A stretch of DNA of 64,000 nt, taken from positions 1 through 64,000 of the forward strand of contig CAVRBT010000021.1 of the NCBI GenBank assembly GCA_963719275.1. The letters are read 5' to 3'. The DNA is from AC-32 sp963719275. GTDB lineage: Bacteria > Actinomycetota > Thermoleophilia > Gaiellales > Gaiellaceae. The notes under the pieces are model-generated. The model did not search any database. It had not been told where the DNA came from and was given only the letters and a program-made list of their open reading frames with translations. The translations under genes and the position numbers were made by a program. Each line of letters starts with the position of its first letter. Positions within the stretch are counted from its first letter, which is position 1. This document shows, piece by piece, positions 55,280-64,000 of the stretch.

Positions 55280-56923
55280 CATGCTTTCGGCAGCTCGAAA
55301 TAGAAGGTCGAGCCCTCGCCGACCTGCGAGCGGACGCCGATCGTGCCGCCCATCCGGCGCACGAGCTCGCGGCAGATGTAGAGCCCGAGGCCGGTGCCGC
55401 TCGGCACGGCCCGATGCTGCGAATCGGCGCGGTAGAACTTCTCGAACACCGCCTCGTGCTCTCCCGGGGCGATGCCCATTCCCTGGTCGCTCACCTCGAC
55501 CCGCACGCCCAAGTCGGACGGCGCGGTTCGCACCTCGACCGAGCCGCCGTCCGGCGAGTACTTGAAGGCGTTGTCGATCAGGTTCACGAGCACCTGCTCG
55601 ATCCGGTTCGGGTCGCCCAGTGCCGCGTTGCCGTTCGAGTGGGTGCTCGCCGTGAGCGAGACCGAATCGGGCAGCTGCTGGCGCATCGCCTCGACCGCCT
55701 CGGCGACCAGCTGAGCGAGGTCGACGGGCTCGCTGTCGATGCGCACGTCGCCGCGGTCGAGGCGGTTCGCCAGCAGCACCTCCTCGGTGATCTGGGTCAG
55801 CCGCGTCCCCTGGGCGCCGATCATCTCCAGCAGCTGCTGGCGCCGTTCGGGCGAGAGCGCGATGTCGTCGCGCAGGAGCGTCTTCGCAGCGCCGAGCACG
55901 GCCGTCATGGGCGTGCGCAGCTCGTGCGAGACCGTGGCGATGAAGTCGCTCTTCGCCTCCTCCAGCTCGCGCTCGACGGTGAGGTCGCGGAACGTGTAGA
56001 CGACGCCGCCCGACTCGGTGCGGACGGCCACGAAGGACAACCACAACTCGCGGCCCTCGACCTCCACGGGAAGCGTCACGGGACGCGCGGGCTCGGAGCC
56101 TTCGGAGACCGGGATCTCCCGCACGATCCGCGCCCAGTCCTCGAACACCTCGGCGGGATCGCGGCCCATCACGTCGTCGCGCGAGCGCCGGGTGACGAGC
56201 TCGGCCGCGCGGTTCCAAAAGCGGAGCGAGCCTCCGGTGTCGACGAAGAAGATGCTGTCGCCGACGGCCTCGAGCACGCGCGCGGCGCGCTCGCGCTCGG
56301 CGGCGATCGTCTCGGCCGTAGCGCGCGCGGCCGCTTCCGCCTGCGCCTGTTCGTGCAGCCGCGCGTTGCGGACGGCGGCGGCCATCAGCCCGATCAGGCC
56401 CTCCACCAGCTCGAGCTGCTCCTGGTCGTACACCTCGCTCTCGTGCATCAGCTGCACGACGCCGACGACCTCGCCCTCGTGCTTGACCGGAAGCATCATC
56501 GCCGACTGCACCCCCGGCGGCCCCTCCTCCGGAAGCTTCCGCATGTGGCCTTCGCGGTCGACGTCGTAGTAGACGCCGCCAGGATCCTTTACGCGTTCCG
56601 GCACGTCGCGCACCAGCAGCGGCTCGCCGCTGACGATCACGCGGCTCTGCATCCCGCCGCCCTCGCGGTTCAGCGGCAGCGGTGGGAGGATCGTCGGGTC
56701 GAGCTTGCCGCCGTCGACCCACGCGTAGTCGCAGCTGATCAGCCCGGTCTCGGGATCGAACGAGGAGACGATCACGCCGTTTTGCGGCACCGCCTCGGCC
56801 GAGCAGCTCGCGGAAGCGGTCGTAGACCCGCTCCAGCTCGAGCGTCTCGTTCAGGTAGCGCGCAGCTTCGAGGAGTAGCTCCGCCTTCTTTGAGTTCTTA
56901 CTAGCCCCCCTGTGACGGCCCAC
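55279..56923 (-). CDS. GAF-PAS sensor histidine kinase with apparent N-terminal frameshift
   Basis: The frame from 56790 down to 55279 encodes a GAF domain, a PAS domain (AVGDSIFFVDTGGSLRFWNR), HisKA with the H-box FIATVSHELRTPMTAVLGAA, and HATPase_c with NLIDNAFKYSPDGG, SDQGMGI and GTGLGLYICREL. No membrane helix is seen, so a cytoplasmic sensor is likely. The GAF start is missing from this frame. It is found just upstream in another frame (KAELLLEAARYLNETLELER, then VYDRFRELL, from GTG 56923). One extra G near 56800 (CTCGGCCGAG) separates them. With it removed the join reads RELL-AEAVPQNGVIVSSF. No response regulator is adjacent. Confidence 0.82.
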
Positions 56924-56943
56924 GTCTTCATCATCATGCCCGA

Positions 56944-57504
56944 GTGATGCGGGAAAGTCTCGCTGTGCGCCTGGAGGGGCGGGTCGTGACGCTCGAGCCG
57001 CTCGGCGGGGAGCACGCCGACGGCCTGCACCGCGCCGCGGACGACGAGCGGATCTGGCAGTGGATGGTCACGCGCGACGTCGAGGAGTGGATCGCGGACG
57101 CGCTTCGGGACGACCCCGACCGGCAGCCGTTCGCGGTCCTGCGCGACGGCGAGGTCGTCGGCTCCACGAGCTACATGAGCCTCGCGCCGGAGCACCGCCG
57201 GCTCGAGATCGGCAACACCTGGATGAGCCCGTCGACCTGGCGCACCGGTGCGAACTCCGAGGCGAAGTACCTGCTCCTGCGCCACGCGTTCGAGGAGGCC
57301 GGCTGCCTCCGCGTGGAGTTCAAGACGGACGCGAAGAACGAGCGGGCGCGTGCCGCGCTGGCCGCGATCCCGGCCGAGTTCGAGGGCATCCACCGGCGCC
57401 ACATGGTGGTGCGCGGCGGCGAGCGGCGCGACTCCGCCTGGTACGCGGTGATCGTCGACGACTGGCCCGAGGTGCGGCGCACGCTCGAGCAGCGGCTTAG
57501 GTAG
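56944..57504 (+). CDS. GNAT acetyltransferase, RimJ/RimL type
   Basis: A 186-residue protein; GTG 56944 or ATG 56947 begins it. Motifs: VRLEGRVVTLEPLGGEHADG, AVLRDGEVVGSTSYMSLAPE, RRLEIGNTWMSPSTWRTGAN and RHAFEEAGCLRVEFKTDAKN. This resembles the protein-N-terminal or small-molecule acetyltransferases near RimL. The acetyl-CoA loop is atypical (WRTGANSEAK). It is divergent from the histidine kinase. Confidence 0.87.
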   Translation: MMRESLAVRLEGRVVTLEPLGGEHADGLHRAADDERIWQWMVTRDVEEWIADALRDDPDRQPFAVLRDGEVVGSTSYMSLAPEHRRLEIGNTWMSPSTWRTGANSEAKYLLLRHAFEEAGCLRVEFKTDAKNERARAALAAIPAEFEGIHRRHMVVRGGERRDSAWYAVIVDDWPEVRRTLEQRLR

Positions 57505-57516
57505 GAGGGCTCGGCA

Positions 57517-57575
57517 GAACCTCGACTGTGCCGCCGGAACGCGCTGCTCGCCCCGGCGACGAGCGAGGCTCCGCC
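57517..57575. repeat. dispersed palindromic repeat, family R1, compact copy D
   Basis: Only the ends of the R1 element remain. CCTCGACTGTGCCGCCGGAA faces CCCCGGCGACGAGCGAGGCT as an imperfect inverted repeat around a short GCTGCTCG centre. The inverse order matches the ends of copy C (GCGAGCAGCGCGTTCCGGCG). The 130-base gap 57505-57635 holds nothing else visible. Confidence 0.5.
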
Positions 57576-57635
57576 AATCCCTCCGCGGGCTAGACTTCCC
57601 GCCGCCCGGTATCCGCTACGGAACTGGAGCTGTGG

Positions 57636-58298
57636 ATGGTCAGAAGCGTCAACGTGATCGGTCGCGGCCGCGTGGGCTCGGCCCTCGCCGCGCGCCTCAG
57701 GGAGCGCGGCGTCGAGCTGCGCGAGGACGGCGCCGAGCTGACCCTGCTGTGCGTTCCGGACACGGCGATCCGGGACGTGGCCCGGGGACTGTCACCGCGA
57801 CAGGGCTGGATCGGACATGTCTCCGGAGCGACGCCGCTCTCTGCCCTCGACCCCCACGAGCGGCGCTTCTCGCTCCACCCGCTCCAGACATTCACGCGCG
57901 CGCGTGGGCCCGAGCAGCTCGACGGCGCCTGGGCCGCCGTCACGGCCGAGACCGACGAGGCGCGTGAGCTCGGCTTCGAGCTCGCGCGGACGCTCGGGCT
58001 CGAGCCGTTCGAGCTGGACGACGACGAGAGGGCGCTCTACCACGCGGGTGCGGTTGTCGCATCGAACTACCTGGTCACGCTGTACGAGGCGGCCGCGGGG
58101 CTTGTCGCGTCGGCCGGTGCGCCGCCGGAGGCGCTCGAGCCGCTCATGCGCCGCACGATCGACAACGGCTTCGAGCTGACCGGCCCGATCGAGCGCGGGG
58201 ACTGGGAGACGGTCGACGCGCACCGCGAGGCGATCCGGCGCGCCCGGCCGGACCTCGAGGCGCTCTACGACGTGCTGGCGAAGGCGACGGTCGCATGA
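57636..58298 (+). CDS. Rossmann-fold DUF2520 protein, possible ketopantoate-reductase-like
   Basis: A 220-residue protein starting MVRSVNVIGRGRVGSALAAR, with the GxGxxG NAD(P) site. LCVPDTAIRDVARGL and VSGATPLSALDPHERRFSLH follow, including the conserved SG...HP segment. The C-terminal helical DUF2520 domain has YHAGAVVASNYLVTLYEAAA and MRRTIDNGFELTGPIERGD. It overlaps panC by 4 bases and panB follows. panE and ilvC are not in view, so it may supply the missing ketopantoate reductase. That is inference from context. Confidence 0.85.
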   Translation: MVRSVNVIGRGRVGSALAARLRERGVELREDGAELTLLCVPDTAIRDVARGLSPRQGWIGHVSGATPLSALDPHERRFSLHPLQTFTRARGPEQLDGAWAAVTAETDEARELGFELARTLGLEPFELDDDERALYHAGAVVASNYLVTLYEAAAGLVASAGAPPEALEPLMRRTIDNGFELTGPIERGDWETVDAHREAIRRARPDLEALYDVLAKATVA

Positions 58299-59077
58299 GG
58301 ATCGTTCGCTCGGCGGGCGAGCTTCCACACGAGGGCGAGATCGCCCTCGTGCCGACAATGGGCGCCTTCCATGGGGGCCACCTCGCCCTCTTCCGCGCCG
58401 CGCGCGACGAGAACCAGATGGTCGTCGCGAGCCTGTTCGTCAACCCGGCCCAGTTCGGGGAGGGCGAGGACCTGGAGCGCTACCCGCGCGACGAGGAGCG
58501 CGACGCCGGCCTCGCCGAAGATGCAGGCGTCGACGTGCTCTACGTGCCGCCGGCCGAGGAGATCTACCCGGCGGGCTTCAAGACGTGGGTCGAGGTCGAG
58601 CGCCTCGGCTCGATCCTCGAAGGCGAGCACCGCCCCGGGCACTTCCGGGGCGTCGCGACGGTCTGCTTGAAGCTCTTCAACCTCGTCCGGCCGCGGCGCG
58701 CCTACTTCGGCCAGAAGGACGCGCAGCAGGTGGCCGTGGTGCGCCGGATGGTGCGCGACCTCGCCGTCGCGATCGAGATCCGTGTCGTCCCGACGGTGCG
58801 CGACGAGGACGGGCTCGCGCTCTCGTCCCGCAACGCCTACCTCTCACCCGACGAGCGCGAGCGCGCGCTCGCCCTCCCCCGCGCGCTGGCCGCCCGTGAT
58901 CGGAGCCTGCTGAACGGCCTCGAGGTCGACTACTTCGAGGAGGCCGACTTCGAGCCGCGCGTTCTCGCGGCCGCGGTCCGCGTCGGTAACACCCGCCTGA
59001 TCGACAACGTTGTTCTTGAAGTCCCGTGCCAGGCTTCAGCCTGGCACGGGCGAACAAGAAGGGGAGAGACGTCATGA
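58295..59077 (+). CDS. panC: pantothenate synthetase PanC
   Basis: A 260-residue ligase joining pantoate and beta-alanine with ATP. Motifs: VPTMGAFHGGHLALFRAARD (HIGH-like), SLFVNPAQFGEGEDLERYPR, EGEHRPGHFRGVATVCLKLF, RRAYFGQKDAQQVAVVRRMV and VRDEDGLALSSRNAYLSPDE. The chain ends LIDNVVLEVPCQASAWHGRT and RRGETS. The last 18 residues are encoded by a perfect palindrome and its flank, which looks like an insertion at the natural C-terminus. Its TGA overlaps the panB ATG. Confidence 0.94.
   Translation: MRIVRSAGELPHEGEIALVPTMGAFHGGHLALFRAARDENQMVVASLFVNPAQFGEGEDLERYPRDEERDAGLAEDAGVDVLYVPPAEEIYPAGFKTWVEVERLGSILEGEHRPGHFRGVATVCLKLFNLVRPRRAYFGQKDAQQVAVVRRMVRDLAVAIEIRVVPTVRDEDGLALSSRNAYLSPDERERALALPRALAARDRSLLNGLEVDYFEEADFEPRVLAAAVRVGNTRLIDNVVLEVPCQASAWHGRTRRGETS
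59023..59050. repeat. perfect 12-bp palindrome in the panC end
   Basis: CCCGTGCCAGGC and GCCTGGCACGGG around the loop TTCA, inside the last codons of panC and 23 bases before panB. It could attenuate or process the panC-panB message or be a REP-like insertion. No second copy is seen in the window. Confidence 0.7.
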
Positions 59078-59976
59078 GCAAGTACGCATCCTGGACCCAC
59101 GGCAAGCTGCCACTGACCGAGCTCACCGAGCTGAAGCGGCGCGGGCAGAAGCTCGCGATGGTCACCGCGTACGACTTTCCGAGCGGCCGCATCGCCGACG
59201 AGGCCGGGGTCGAGCTGGTGCTCGTCGGGGACTCGGCCGGGATGGTCGTGCTCGGCAACGAGTCGACGGTGCCCGTGACGATGGAGGAGCTGTTGATGCT
59301 GACGCGCGCGGTGACGCGCGGCGCCAAGCGGCCGCTCGTCATCGCGGACATGCCGTTCGGCTCGTTCCAGGTCTCCGACGAGGTCGCCATCGACAACGCC
59401 GTCCGCTTCGTGAAGGAAGCCGGCGCCGACGCGGTCAAGCTGGAGGGCGCGGGCCCGACGCTTTCGCGAGTGCAGGCGATCGTCGGCGCGGGCGTGCCCG
59501 TGATGGGCCACGTCGGCCTGACGCCGCAGTCCGCCACGATGCTCGGCGGCTTCAAGGCCCAGGGCCGCACCGCGGAGAAGGCGGAGCGGCTGTACGAAGA
59601 CGCACTGGCACTCGAGGCTGCCGGCTGCTTCGCGATCGTGCTCGAGGCGGTCCCGGCCCCGGTCGCGGCGCGTGTGACCGAGGCGCTGCGCGTGCCGACG
59701 ATCGGCATCGGCGCCGGCGCCGCGTGCGACGGCCAGGTGCTGGTGTGGCACGACCTGCTCGGGCTCTACGCGGGCAAGTCGCCGCGCTTCGTCAAGCGCT
59801 ACGCCGACCTCGCGACCGAAGCTAAGCGCGCGCTCGAGTCGTACGTGGACGAGGTGCGCGAGGGCCGCTTCCCGGAGGAGCAGCACACGTACGCGATTCC
59901 GGACGAGGAGCTAGACGCGTTCGAGGCCCGGGTCGCGACGCATCAGGAGACGCAAGCCGAGCACGAGCAGCGCTAG
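59074..59976 (+). CDS. panB: 3-methyl-2-oxobutanoate hydroxymethyltransferase PanB
   Basis: A 300-residue TIM-barrel enzyme from ATG 59074, preceded by GGGGAGAG. Motifs: KLAMVTAYDFPSGRIADEAG, ELVLVGDSAGMVVLGNESTV (metal Asp), PLVIADMPFGSFQVSDEVAI, ADAVKLEGAG, GHVGLTPQSATMLGGFKAQG, FAIVLEAVPAPVAARVTEAL and PTIGIGAGAACDGQVLVWHD. It makes ketopantoate from ketoisovalerate and methylene-THF. Its last 66 bases overlap the convergent Yip1 gene. Confidence 0.96.
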   Translation: MSKYASWTHGKLPLTELTELKRRGQKLAMVTAYDFPSGRIADEAGVELVLVGDSAGMVVLGNESTVPVTMEELLMLTRAVTRGAKRPLVIADMPFGSFQVSDEVAIDNAVRFVKEAGADAVKLEGAGPTLSRVQAIVGAGVPVMGHVGLTPQSATMLGGFKAQGRTAEKAERLYEDALALEAAGCFAIVLEAVPAPVAARVTEALRVPTIGIGAGAACDGQVLVWHDLLGLYAGKSPRFVKRYADLATEAKRALESYVDEVREGRFPEEQHTYAIPDEELDAFEARVATHQETQAEHEQR

Positions 59977-60498
59977 CGCCCACACCACGAAGGCGAGCTC
60001 GACCACGATGAACGCCGCGTTGCCGGCGCCATGGTCGGCGCCGCCCCGCCTGAACACGTCCTCGCCGTAGACGGCGAGTCGAAGGGGCCAGACGACGAAG
60101 AGCGACAGCGCGACCGGCGCGGAGGCGAACGCGAGCACGTGCCGCACCTGGCGGTAGGTGACGCCTCCGGCAACTCGCGTGAGGGCGTACAGCACGAGCC
60201 CGCCGCCGAAGTACACGGCGGCGCCGTAGAGGCCGCCGCCGATGAAGGCGATCACGGCGACATTGAGGGCGTCGTTCGCAACGTCGTCCTGCAAGCGGCC
60301 GTATGTCGGCGTCCACAGCACGGACGCGATCCCGGCAAGCCAGACGAGCGCGAGCACCGCCTCGCTGCGCGCGCGGGCCGCGGCCTCGGAATCGTCCCGT
60401 ATGAGGGCGAGCACCTCGCGCGGCCGGACGAGCACGAACAGCGCTCGCTGCAGCCAGACGAGCTCGTCGGCGGCCGACGACGCGGCCCGAGCGTTCAC
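59911..60498 (-). CDS. Yip1-family membrane protein
   Basis: A 195-residue protein from GTG 60496-60498, overlapping the uvrA stop (GTGA). Five hydrophobic segments (ALVWLAGIASVLWTP, VAVIAFIGGGLYGAAVYFGG, FASAPVALSLFVVWPLRLAV and others) follow a cytoplasmic N-terminus LVWLQRALFVLVRPREVLAL. The pattern RQVRHVLAFASAPVALSL is typical of Yip1-domain proteins. Function in bacteria is unknown. The last 66 bases overlap panB tail to tail. Confidence 0.82.
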   Translation of the reverse strand: MNARAASSAADELVWLQRALFVLVRPREVLALIRDDSEAAARARSEAVLALVWLAGIASVLWTPTYGRLQDDVANDALNVAVIAFIGGGLYGAAVYFGGGLVLYALTRVAGGVTYRQVRHVLAFASAPVALSLFVVWPLRLAVYGEDVFRRGGADHGAGNAAFIVVELAFVVWALALLVLGLRLLMRRDPGLERV

Positions 60499-63332
60499 GC
60501 CGCCGCGGGCTCGCGGGCAGGCAGGATCTCGCGCAGGAACTGCCCGGTCGCCGAGCGCTCGACGGCGGCGACCTCCTCCGGGGCCCCGGTCGAGATCACC
60601 TCGCCGCCGGCCTCACCGCCCTCCGGCCCGAGGTCGACGATCCAGTCCGCCTGCTTGATCACGTCGAGGTTGTGCTCGATCACGAGCACGGTGTTCCCGG
60701 CGTCGACGAGCCGCTGCAGCACCTCGAGCAGCTTCTCGATGTCGGCGAAGTGGAGGCCCGTAGTCGGCTCGTCGAGGATGTAGAGCGTCCGCCCGGTGGC
60801 GACCTTCCCGAGCTCTTTCGCCAGCTTCACTCGCTGTGCCTCGCCGCCGGAGAGCGTCGTCGCCGGCTGGCCGAGCTTCACGTAATCGAGCCCGACGTCG
60901 TGCAGCGTCTGCAACCGCCGCCGCAGCTTCGGGATCTTCGCGAAGAAGCGCAGCGCCTCCTCGACCGACATCTCGAGCACGTCGGCGATCGACTTGCCCT
61001 TGAAGCGCACCTCGAGCGTCTCGCGGTTGTAGCGCTTGCCGGCGCAGGTCTCGCAGGGCACGTAGACGTCAGGCAGGAAGTGCATCTCGATCTTGATGGT
61101 CCCGTCGCCCTTGCAGGTCTCGCAGCGGCCGCCGCGGACGTTGAACGAGAAGCGCCCCGGCTTGTAGCCGCGCACCTTCGCCTCAGGCGTCAGCGAGTAG
61201 AGCTCGCGGATCGGCGTGAAGATGTCGGTGTAGGTCGCCGGGTTCGAGCGCGGCGTGCGGCCGATCGGCGACTGGTCGATGTCGATCACCTTGTCGAAGC
61301 ACTCGATGCCCTCGACTGCGTCGTGCTCGCCAGGCTTCACGCGCATCCGGTGCAGCCGGTTCGCCAGCGCCTTGTAGACGATCTCGTTCACGAGCGTCGA
61401 CTTGCCGGAGCCCGAGACCCCGGTCACGCAGATGAACTTCCCGACCGGGAACTCGACGTCGACGTCCTTCAGGTTGTGCATCCGGGCTCCGCGGACCGCG
61501 AAGGTGCCGAGGTCGTCCGATCGCCGCTCCGGGATCGCGATCTCGCGCTCGCCGGAAAGGAAGTGGCCGGTGACCGACTTCGCATTGCGCTCGACAACCT
61601 TCGCCGGCCCCTCGGCGACGACGTGCCCGCCGTGCTCGCCCGCGCCGGGGCCCATGTCGACGAGGTGGTCGGCCGCGCGCATCATCTGCTCGTCGTGCTC
61701 GACCACGAGCACCGTGTTGCCGAGGTCGCGCAGGCGCTCGAGGGTCGTGATCAGCTTTCCGTTGTCGCGCTGGTGGAGCCCGATCGACGGCTCGTCGAGG
61801 ATGTAGAGCACGCCGACGAGCTGCGAGCCGATCTGCGTCGCGAGCCGCAGCCGCTGCGCCTCGCCGCCGCTCAGCGTGGAGGCCGCCCGGTCTAGCTGCA
61901 GGTAGCCGACGCCGACGTTCTCGAGGAAGGTCAGGCGCTCCCGGATCTCCTTCAGGATCCGCTCGCCGATCAGCCGCTCGGTTTGGCTCAGCTCGAGCCC
62001 GTCCACGAACTCGATCGCGCGCTGCACCGACATGCGCGTGAACTCGTGGATGTTCTTGCCCCCGACGGTGACCGCCAGCACCTCGGGCTTGAGGCGCGCG
62101 CCGCCGCAGACCGGGCACGGGCGGAAGCTCATGTACTCCTCGATGCGCTCGCGCTGCTGGCTCGAGTCGGTCTCGCGGTAGCGGCGCTCGAGGCTCGAGA
62201 CGATGCCTTCGAAGGCCAGCATGTACGAGCGGCGGCGGCCCATCCGGTTGCGGTACTGGACGTAGACCTTGTCGCCGTTCGTCCCGAACAGGAACAGGTT
62301 CTGCTGCTCCTCCTGGAGCTCCGACCACGGCAGCTCGAGGTCGATCTCGTAGCGGTCGGCGATCGCCTGGATGACGGACTCGTAGAAGCTCGAGTTGCCG
62401 AGCGACCAGGGCACGAGCGCGCCCTCGCCGATCGAGAGCGACGGGTCGGGGACGAGCAGGTCAGGGTCGATCTCCTGCTGGGCGCCGAGGCCCGTGCAGC
62501 GCGGACACGCGCCGTGCGGCGAATTGAACGAGAAGATGCGCGGCTCGAGCTCCGGCAGCCCGACGCCGTGCTCGGGGCAGGCGAAGTTCTCGGAGAAGAC
62601 CATCACGTCGCCATCGACTACGTCGATGGCGACTAGACCTTCGGCAAGCTCCACTGCGGTCTCGACCGACTGAGCCAGTCGCTGCCGAAGGTCCGGCTTC
62701 ATGACCAACCTGTCGACCACCACTTCGATGGTGTGCTTGAACTTCTTGTCGAGGACGATCTCCTCCTCGAGCAGCCGCTGCTCGCCGTCCACCTTCACGC
62801 GCGTGAACCCCTCTGCGCGCAGCTCCTCGAAGACGTCCTTGTACTCGCCCTTGCGGTCGCGGACGACCGGCGCGTTGACGGTGAACTTCGTCCCCTCCGG
62901 CAGCTGGAGGATCTGGTCGACGATCGCCTCCTGGCTCTGCCCGGCGATCGGGCGACCGCAGACCGGGCAGTGCGGCTTGCCGATGCGCGCGTAGAGCAGG
63001 CGCAAGTAGTCATAGATCTCCGTGACCGTGCCGACGGTCGAGCGCGGGTTCCGCGAGGTGGTCTTCTGGTCGATCGAGATCGCCGGCGAGAGGCCGTCGA
63101 TCGAGTCGACGTCCGGCTTCTCCATCATCTGCAGGAACTGGCGCGCGTACGCCGAGAGGCTCTCGACGTAGCGGCGCTGCCCCTCGGCGTAGATCGTGTC
63201 GAAGGCGAGACTGGACTTGCCGGAGCCGCTCAGGCCGGTGACGCAGATCAGCGCATGGCGCGGCAGCCGGACGGTGATGTCCTTGAGGTTGTGCTCCCTC
63301 GCCCCGTGGACGACCAGCTCTTCCTGGGCCAT
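60495..63332 (-). CDS. uvrA: excinuclease ABC subunit UvrA
   Basis: A 945-residue damage-recognition ATPase from ATG 63330-63332. The two ATPase heads have GLSGSGKSSLAFDTIYAEGQ and GVSGSGKSTLVNEIVYKALA (Walker A), two LSGGEAQR signatures, and ILDEPSIGLHQRDNGKLI and LYILDEPTTGLHFADIEKLL (Walker B). Zinc modules CPVCGRP, CPEHGVGLPE...CPRCTGLG, CPVCGGARL and CETCKGDGT...CETCAGKRY are all present. It loads UvrB at lesions in nucleotide excision repair. Full length; no uvrB or uvrC in view. Confidence 0.97.
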   Translation of the reverse strand: MAQEELVVHGAREHNLKDITVRLPRHALICVTGLSGSGKSSLAFDTIYAEGQRRYVESLSAYARQFLQMMEKPDVDSIDGLSPAISIDQKTTSRNPRSTVGTVTEIYDYLRLLYARIGKPHCPVCGRPIAGQSQEAIVDQILQLPEGTKFTVNAPVVRDRKGEYKDVFEELRAEGFTRVKVDGEQRLLEEEIVLDKKFKHTIEVVVDRLVMKPDLRQRLAQSVETAVELAEGLVAIDVVDGDVMVFSENFACPEHGVGLPELEPRIFSFNSPHGACPRCTGLGAQQEIDPDLLVPDPSLSIGEGALVPWSLGNSSFYESVIQAIADRYEIDLELPWSELQEEQQNLFLFGTNGDKVYVQYRNRMGRRRSYMLAFEGIVSSLERRYRETDSSQQRERIEEYMSFRPCPVCGGARLKPEVLAVTVGGKNIHEFTRMSVQRAIEFVDGLELSQTERLIGERILKEIRERLTFLENVGVGYLQLDRAASTLSGGEAQRLRLATQIGSQLVGVLYILDEPSIGLHQRDNGKLITTLERLRDLGNTVLVVEHDEQMMRAADHLVDMGPGAGEHGGHVVAEGPAKVVERNAKSVTGHFLSGEREIAIPERRSDDLGTFAVRGARMHNLKDVDVEFPVGKFICVTGVSGSGKSTLVNEIVYKALANRLHRMRVKPGEHDAVEGIECFDKVIDIDQSPIGRTPRSNPATYTDIFTPIRELYSLTPEAKVRGYKPGRFSFNVRGGRCETCKGDGTIKIEMHFLPDVYVPCETCAGKRYNRETLEVRFKGKSIADVLEMSVEEALRFFAKIPKLRRRLQTLHDVGLDYVKLGQPATTLSGGEAQRVKLAKELGKVATGRTLYILDEPTTGLHFADIEKLLEVLQRLVDAGNTVLVIEHNLDVIKQADWIVDLGPEGGEAGGEVISTGAPEEVAAVERSATGQFLREILPAREPAAA

Positions 63333-63424
63333 AACCAAGCCAGTTTAGCCGGGCTTGAGGACGCGAACAAGTGTTCGCTTTGGCCCGACGAAGGCCCTCT
63401 TCAGGCGCAGGTCCGGCCGTGCTT

Positions 63425-64000
63425 CTACGCGACGTCGGTGCGCTTCACGACGACCGCGCCGGCGAGCGCGAACCCAGCCGCGTACGCCAGCGCGAGTAGG
63501 AGGCCGGGCCAGAAGGCGAGCAGGTCGGGACCCTGAACGCCCGCCTCGACCACGCTCGCCACCGCATGCCCGGGGCCGTAGCGGTCGACATGCGCGATCG
63601 AGAGCAGCGGCTCGGCCACGATCAACCAGACGAAGATCACGATGATCGCCGCGGTCTGCCGCCGGAGGACGCAGCCGAAGCCGACGCCGAGTGCGCCGGT
63701 GATCGCAGCCGCGGCGACCGTCCCGAGGAGCGGGCGCATCACTCCGCCGGAGCCGAGATGCACCGGCACCGAGCGCGCCGAGAGGAGCAGCGCCGCGAGC
63801 ACCCACGCGACGGCACCGGCGAACACGGCCAGCGCAGCCCCCGCCAGAGCGCCCGCGACGAGCTTCGCGGCGACCACTCGCTCGCGCACGGGCGCGACCA
63901 GGAACGTGTGGCTGATCGTCCCGTGCCCGTACTCGCCTGCCGCCGAGACGACCCCGACGATCAGCGCGATCAGCGCCGCGCTCCCGGCGATCGAGATCAC
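63425..64000 (-). CDS. ABC-2-type transporter permease, N-terminus outside the window
   Basis: At least 191 residues, open at the right edge. The visible part starts inside a helix (AGSAALIALIVGVVSAAGEY) and continues GHGTISHTFLVAPVRERVVA, the cytoplasmic loop typical of ABC-2 permeases. Four or more further hydrophobic segments follow (GAALAVFAGAVAWVLAALLL and others). Such permeases export drugs, lipids or polysaccharides with a separate ATPase, which would be beyond the window. Ends VVVKRTDVA. Confidence 0.82.
   Translation of the reverse strand: MISIAGSAALIALIVGVVSAAGEYGHGTISHTFLVAPVRERVVAAKLVAGALAGAALAVFAGAVAWVLAALLLSARSVPVHLGSGGVMRPLLGTVAAAAITGALGVGFGCVLRRQTAAIIVIFVWLIVAEPLLSIAHVDRYGPGHAVASVVEAGVQGPDLLAFWPGLLLALAYAAGFALAGAVVVKRTDVA

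Overview
The window is 64 kb of very GC-rich DNA with bacterial gene density, frequent GTG starts and many ATGA/GTGA overlaps. Its gene content (Rex, PcrA with an intein, Eis-type acetyltransferase, ECF41-type sigma factor, CeoB/CeoC-like TrkA pair, a K+-independent pyrophosphatase, a tRNA-Val with no encoded CCA) fits a deep-branching actinomycete, perhaps Thermoleophilia/Gaiellales. That placement is inference. Several genes carry a single-base frameshift (integrase, DUF4430 lipoprotein, histidine kinase), which may be real decay or assembly indels.

Layout. Positions 34-7744 are an integrated element bounded by 25-bp direct repeats, just beyond a tRNA-Val. It has an integrase/excisionase pair, a long leftward cascade of tightly overlapping small genes including a probable replication module, and a rightward end with a HARE-HTH and a zinc-ribbon gene. 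No capsid, portal or large terminase gene is visible. Positions 7.9-24.8 kb are chromosomal: membrane proteins, a collagen-like surface protein, an Eis-like acetyltransferase, PcrA with a 370-residue intein, an ECF41 sigma factor facing an epimerase gene, a small-enzyme cluster and two decayed genes.

Positions 24.8-29.7 kb are the most interesting region. A cobalamin riboswitch precedes two secreted DUF4430 proteins, EcfT, a fused EcfA-EcfA ATPase, an S component and a secreted alpha/alpha-barrel repeat protein. DUF4430 and the alpha/alpha barrel are the two halves of animal intrinsic factor and transcobalamin, so the operon looks like a bacterial vitamin B12 capture and uptake system with the carrier split into separate polypeptides.

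Positions 29.7-48.5 kb hold VanZ, two PQQ-type sugar dehydrogenases, a potassium cluster (two TrkA subunits and two APC permeases with UspA domains), HppA, MTA phosphorylase, a subtilase, a YbdK-type ligase, a glycosyltransferase, Rex, a glutaredoxin-like protein and glutamate dehydrogenase. Positions 48.5-64 kb hold a second subtilase, the tRNA t6A genes tsaD/tsaB/tsaE with rimI (interrupted by an opposed ERCC4 nuclease gene), uracil-DNA glycosylase, a GAF-PAS histidine kinase, a pantothenate block (DUF2520-panC-panB), uvrA and an ABC-2 permease cut by the window end.

Two families of dispersed palindromic intergenic elements recur (four and five copies). One family sits at the stop codons of leftward genes.
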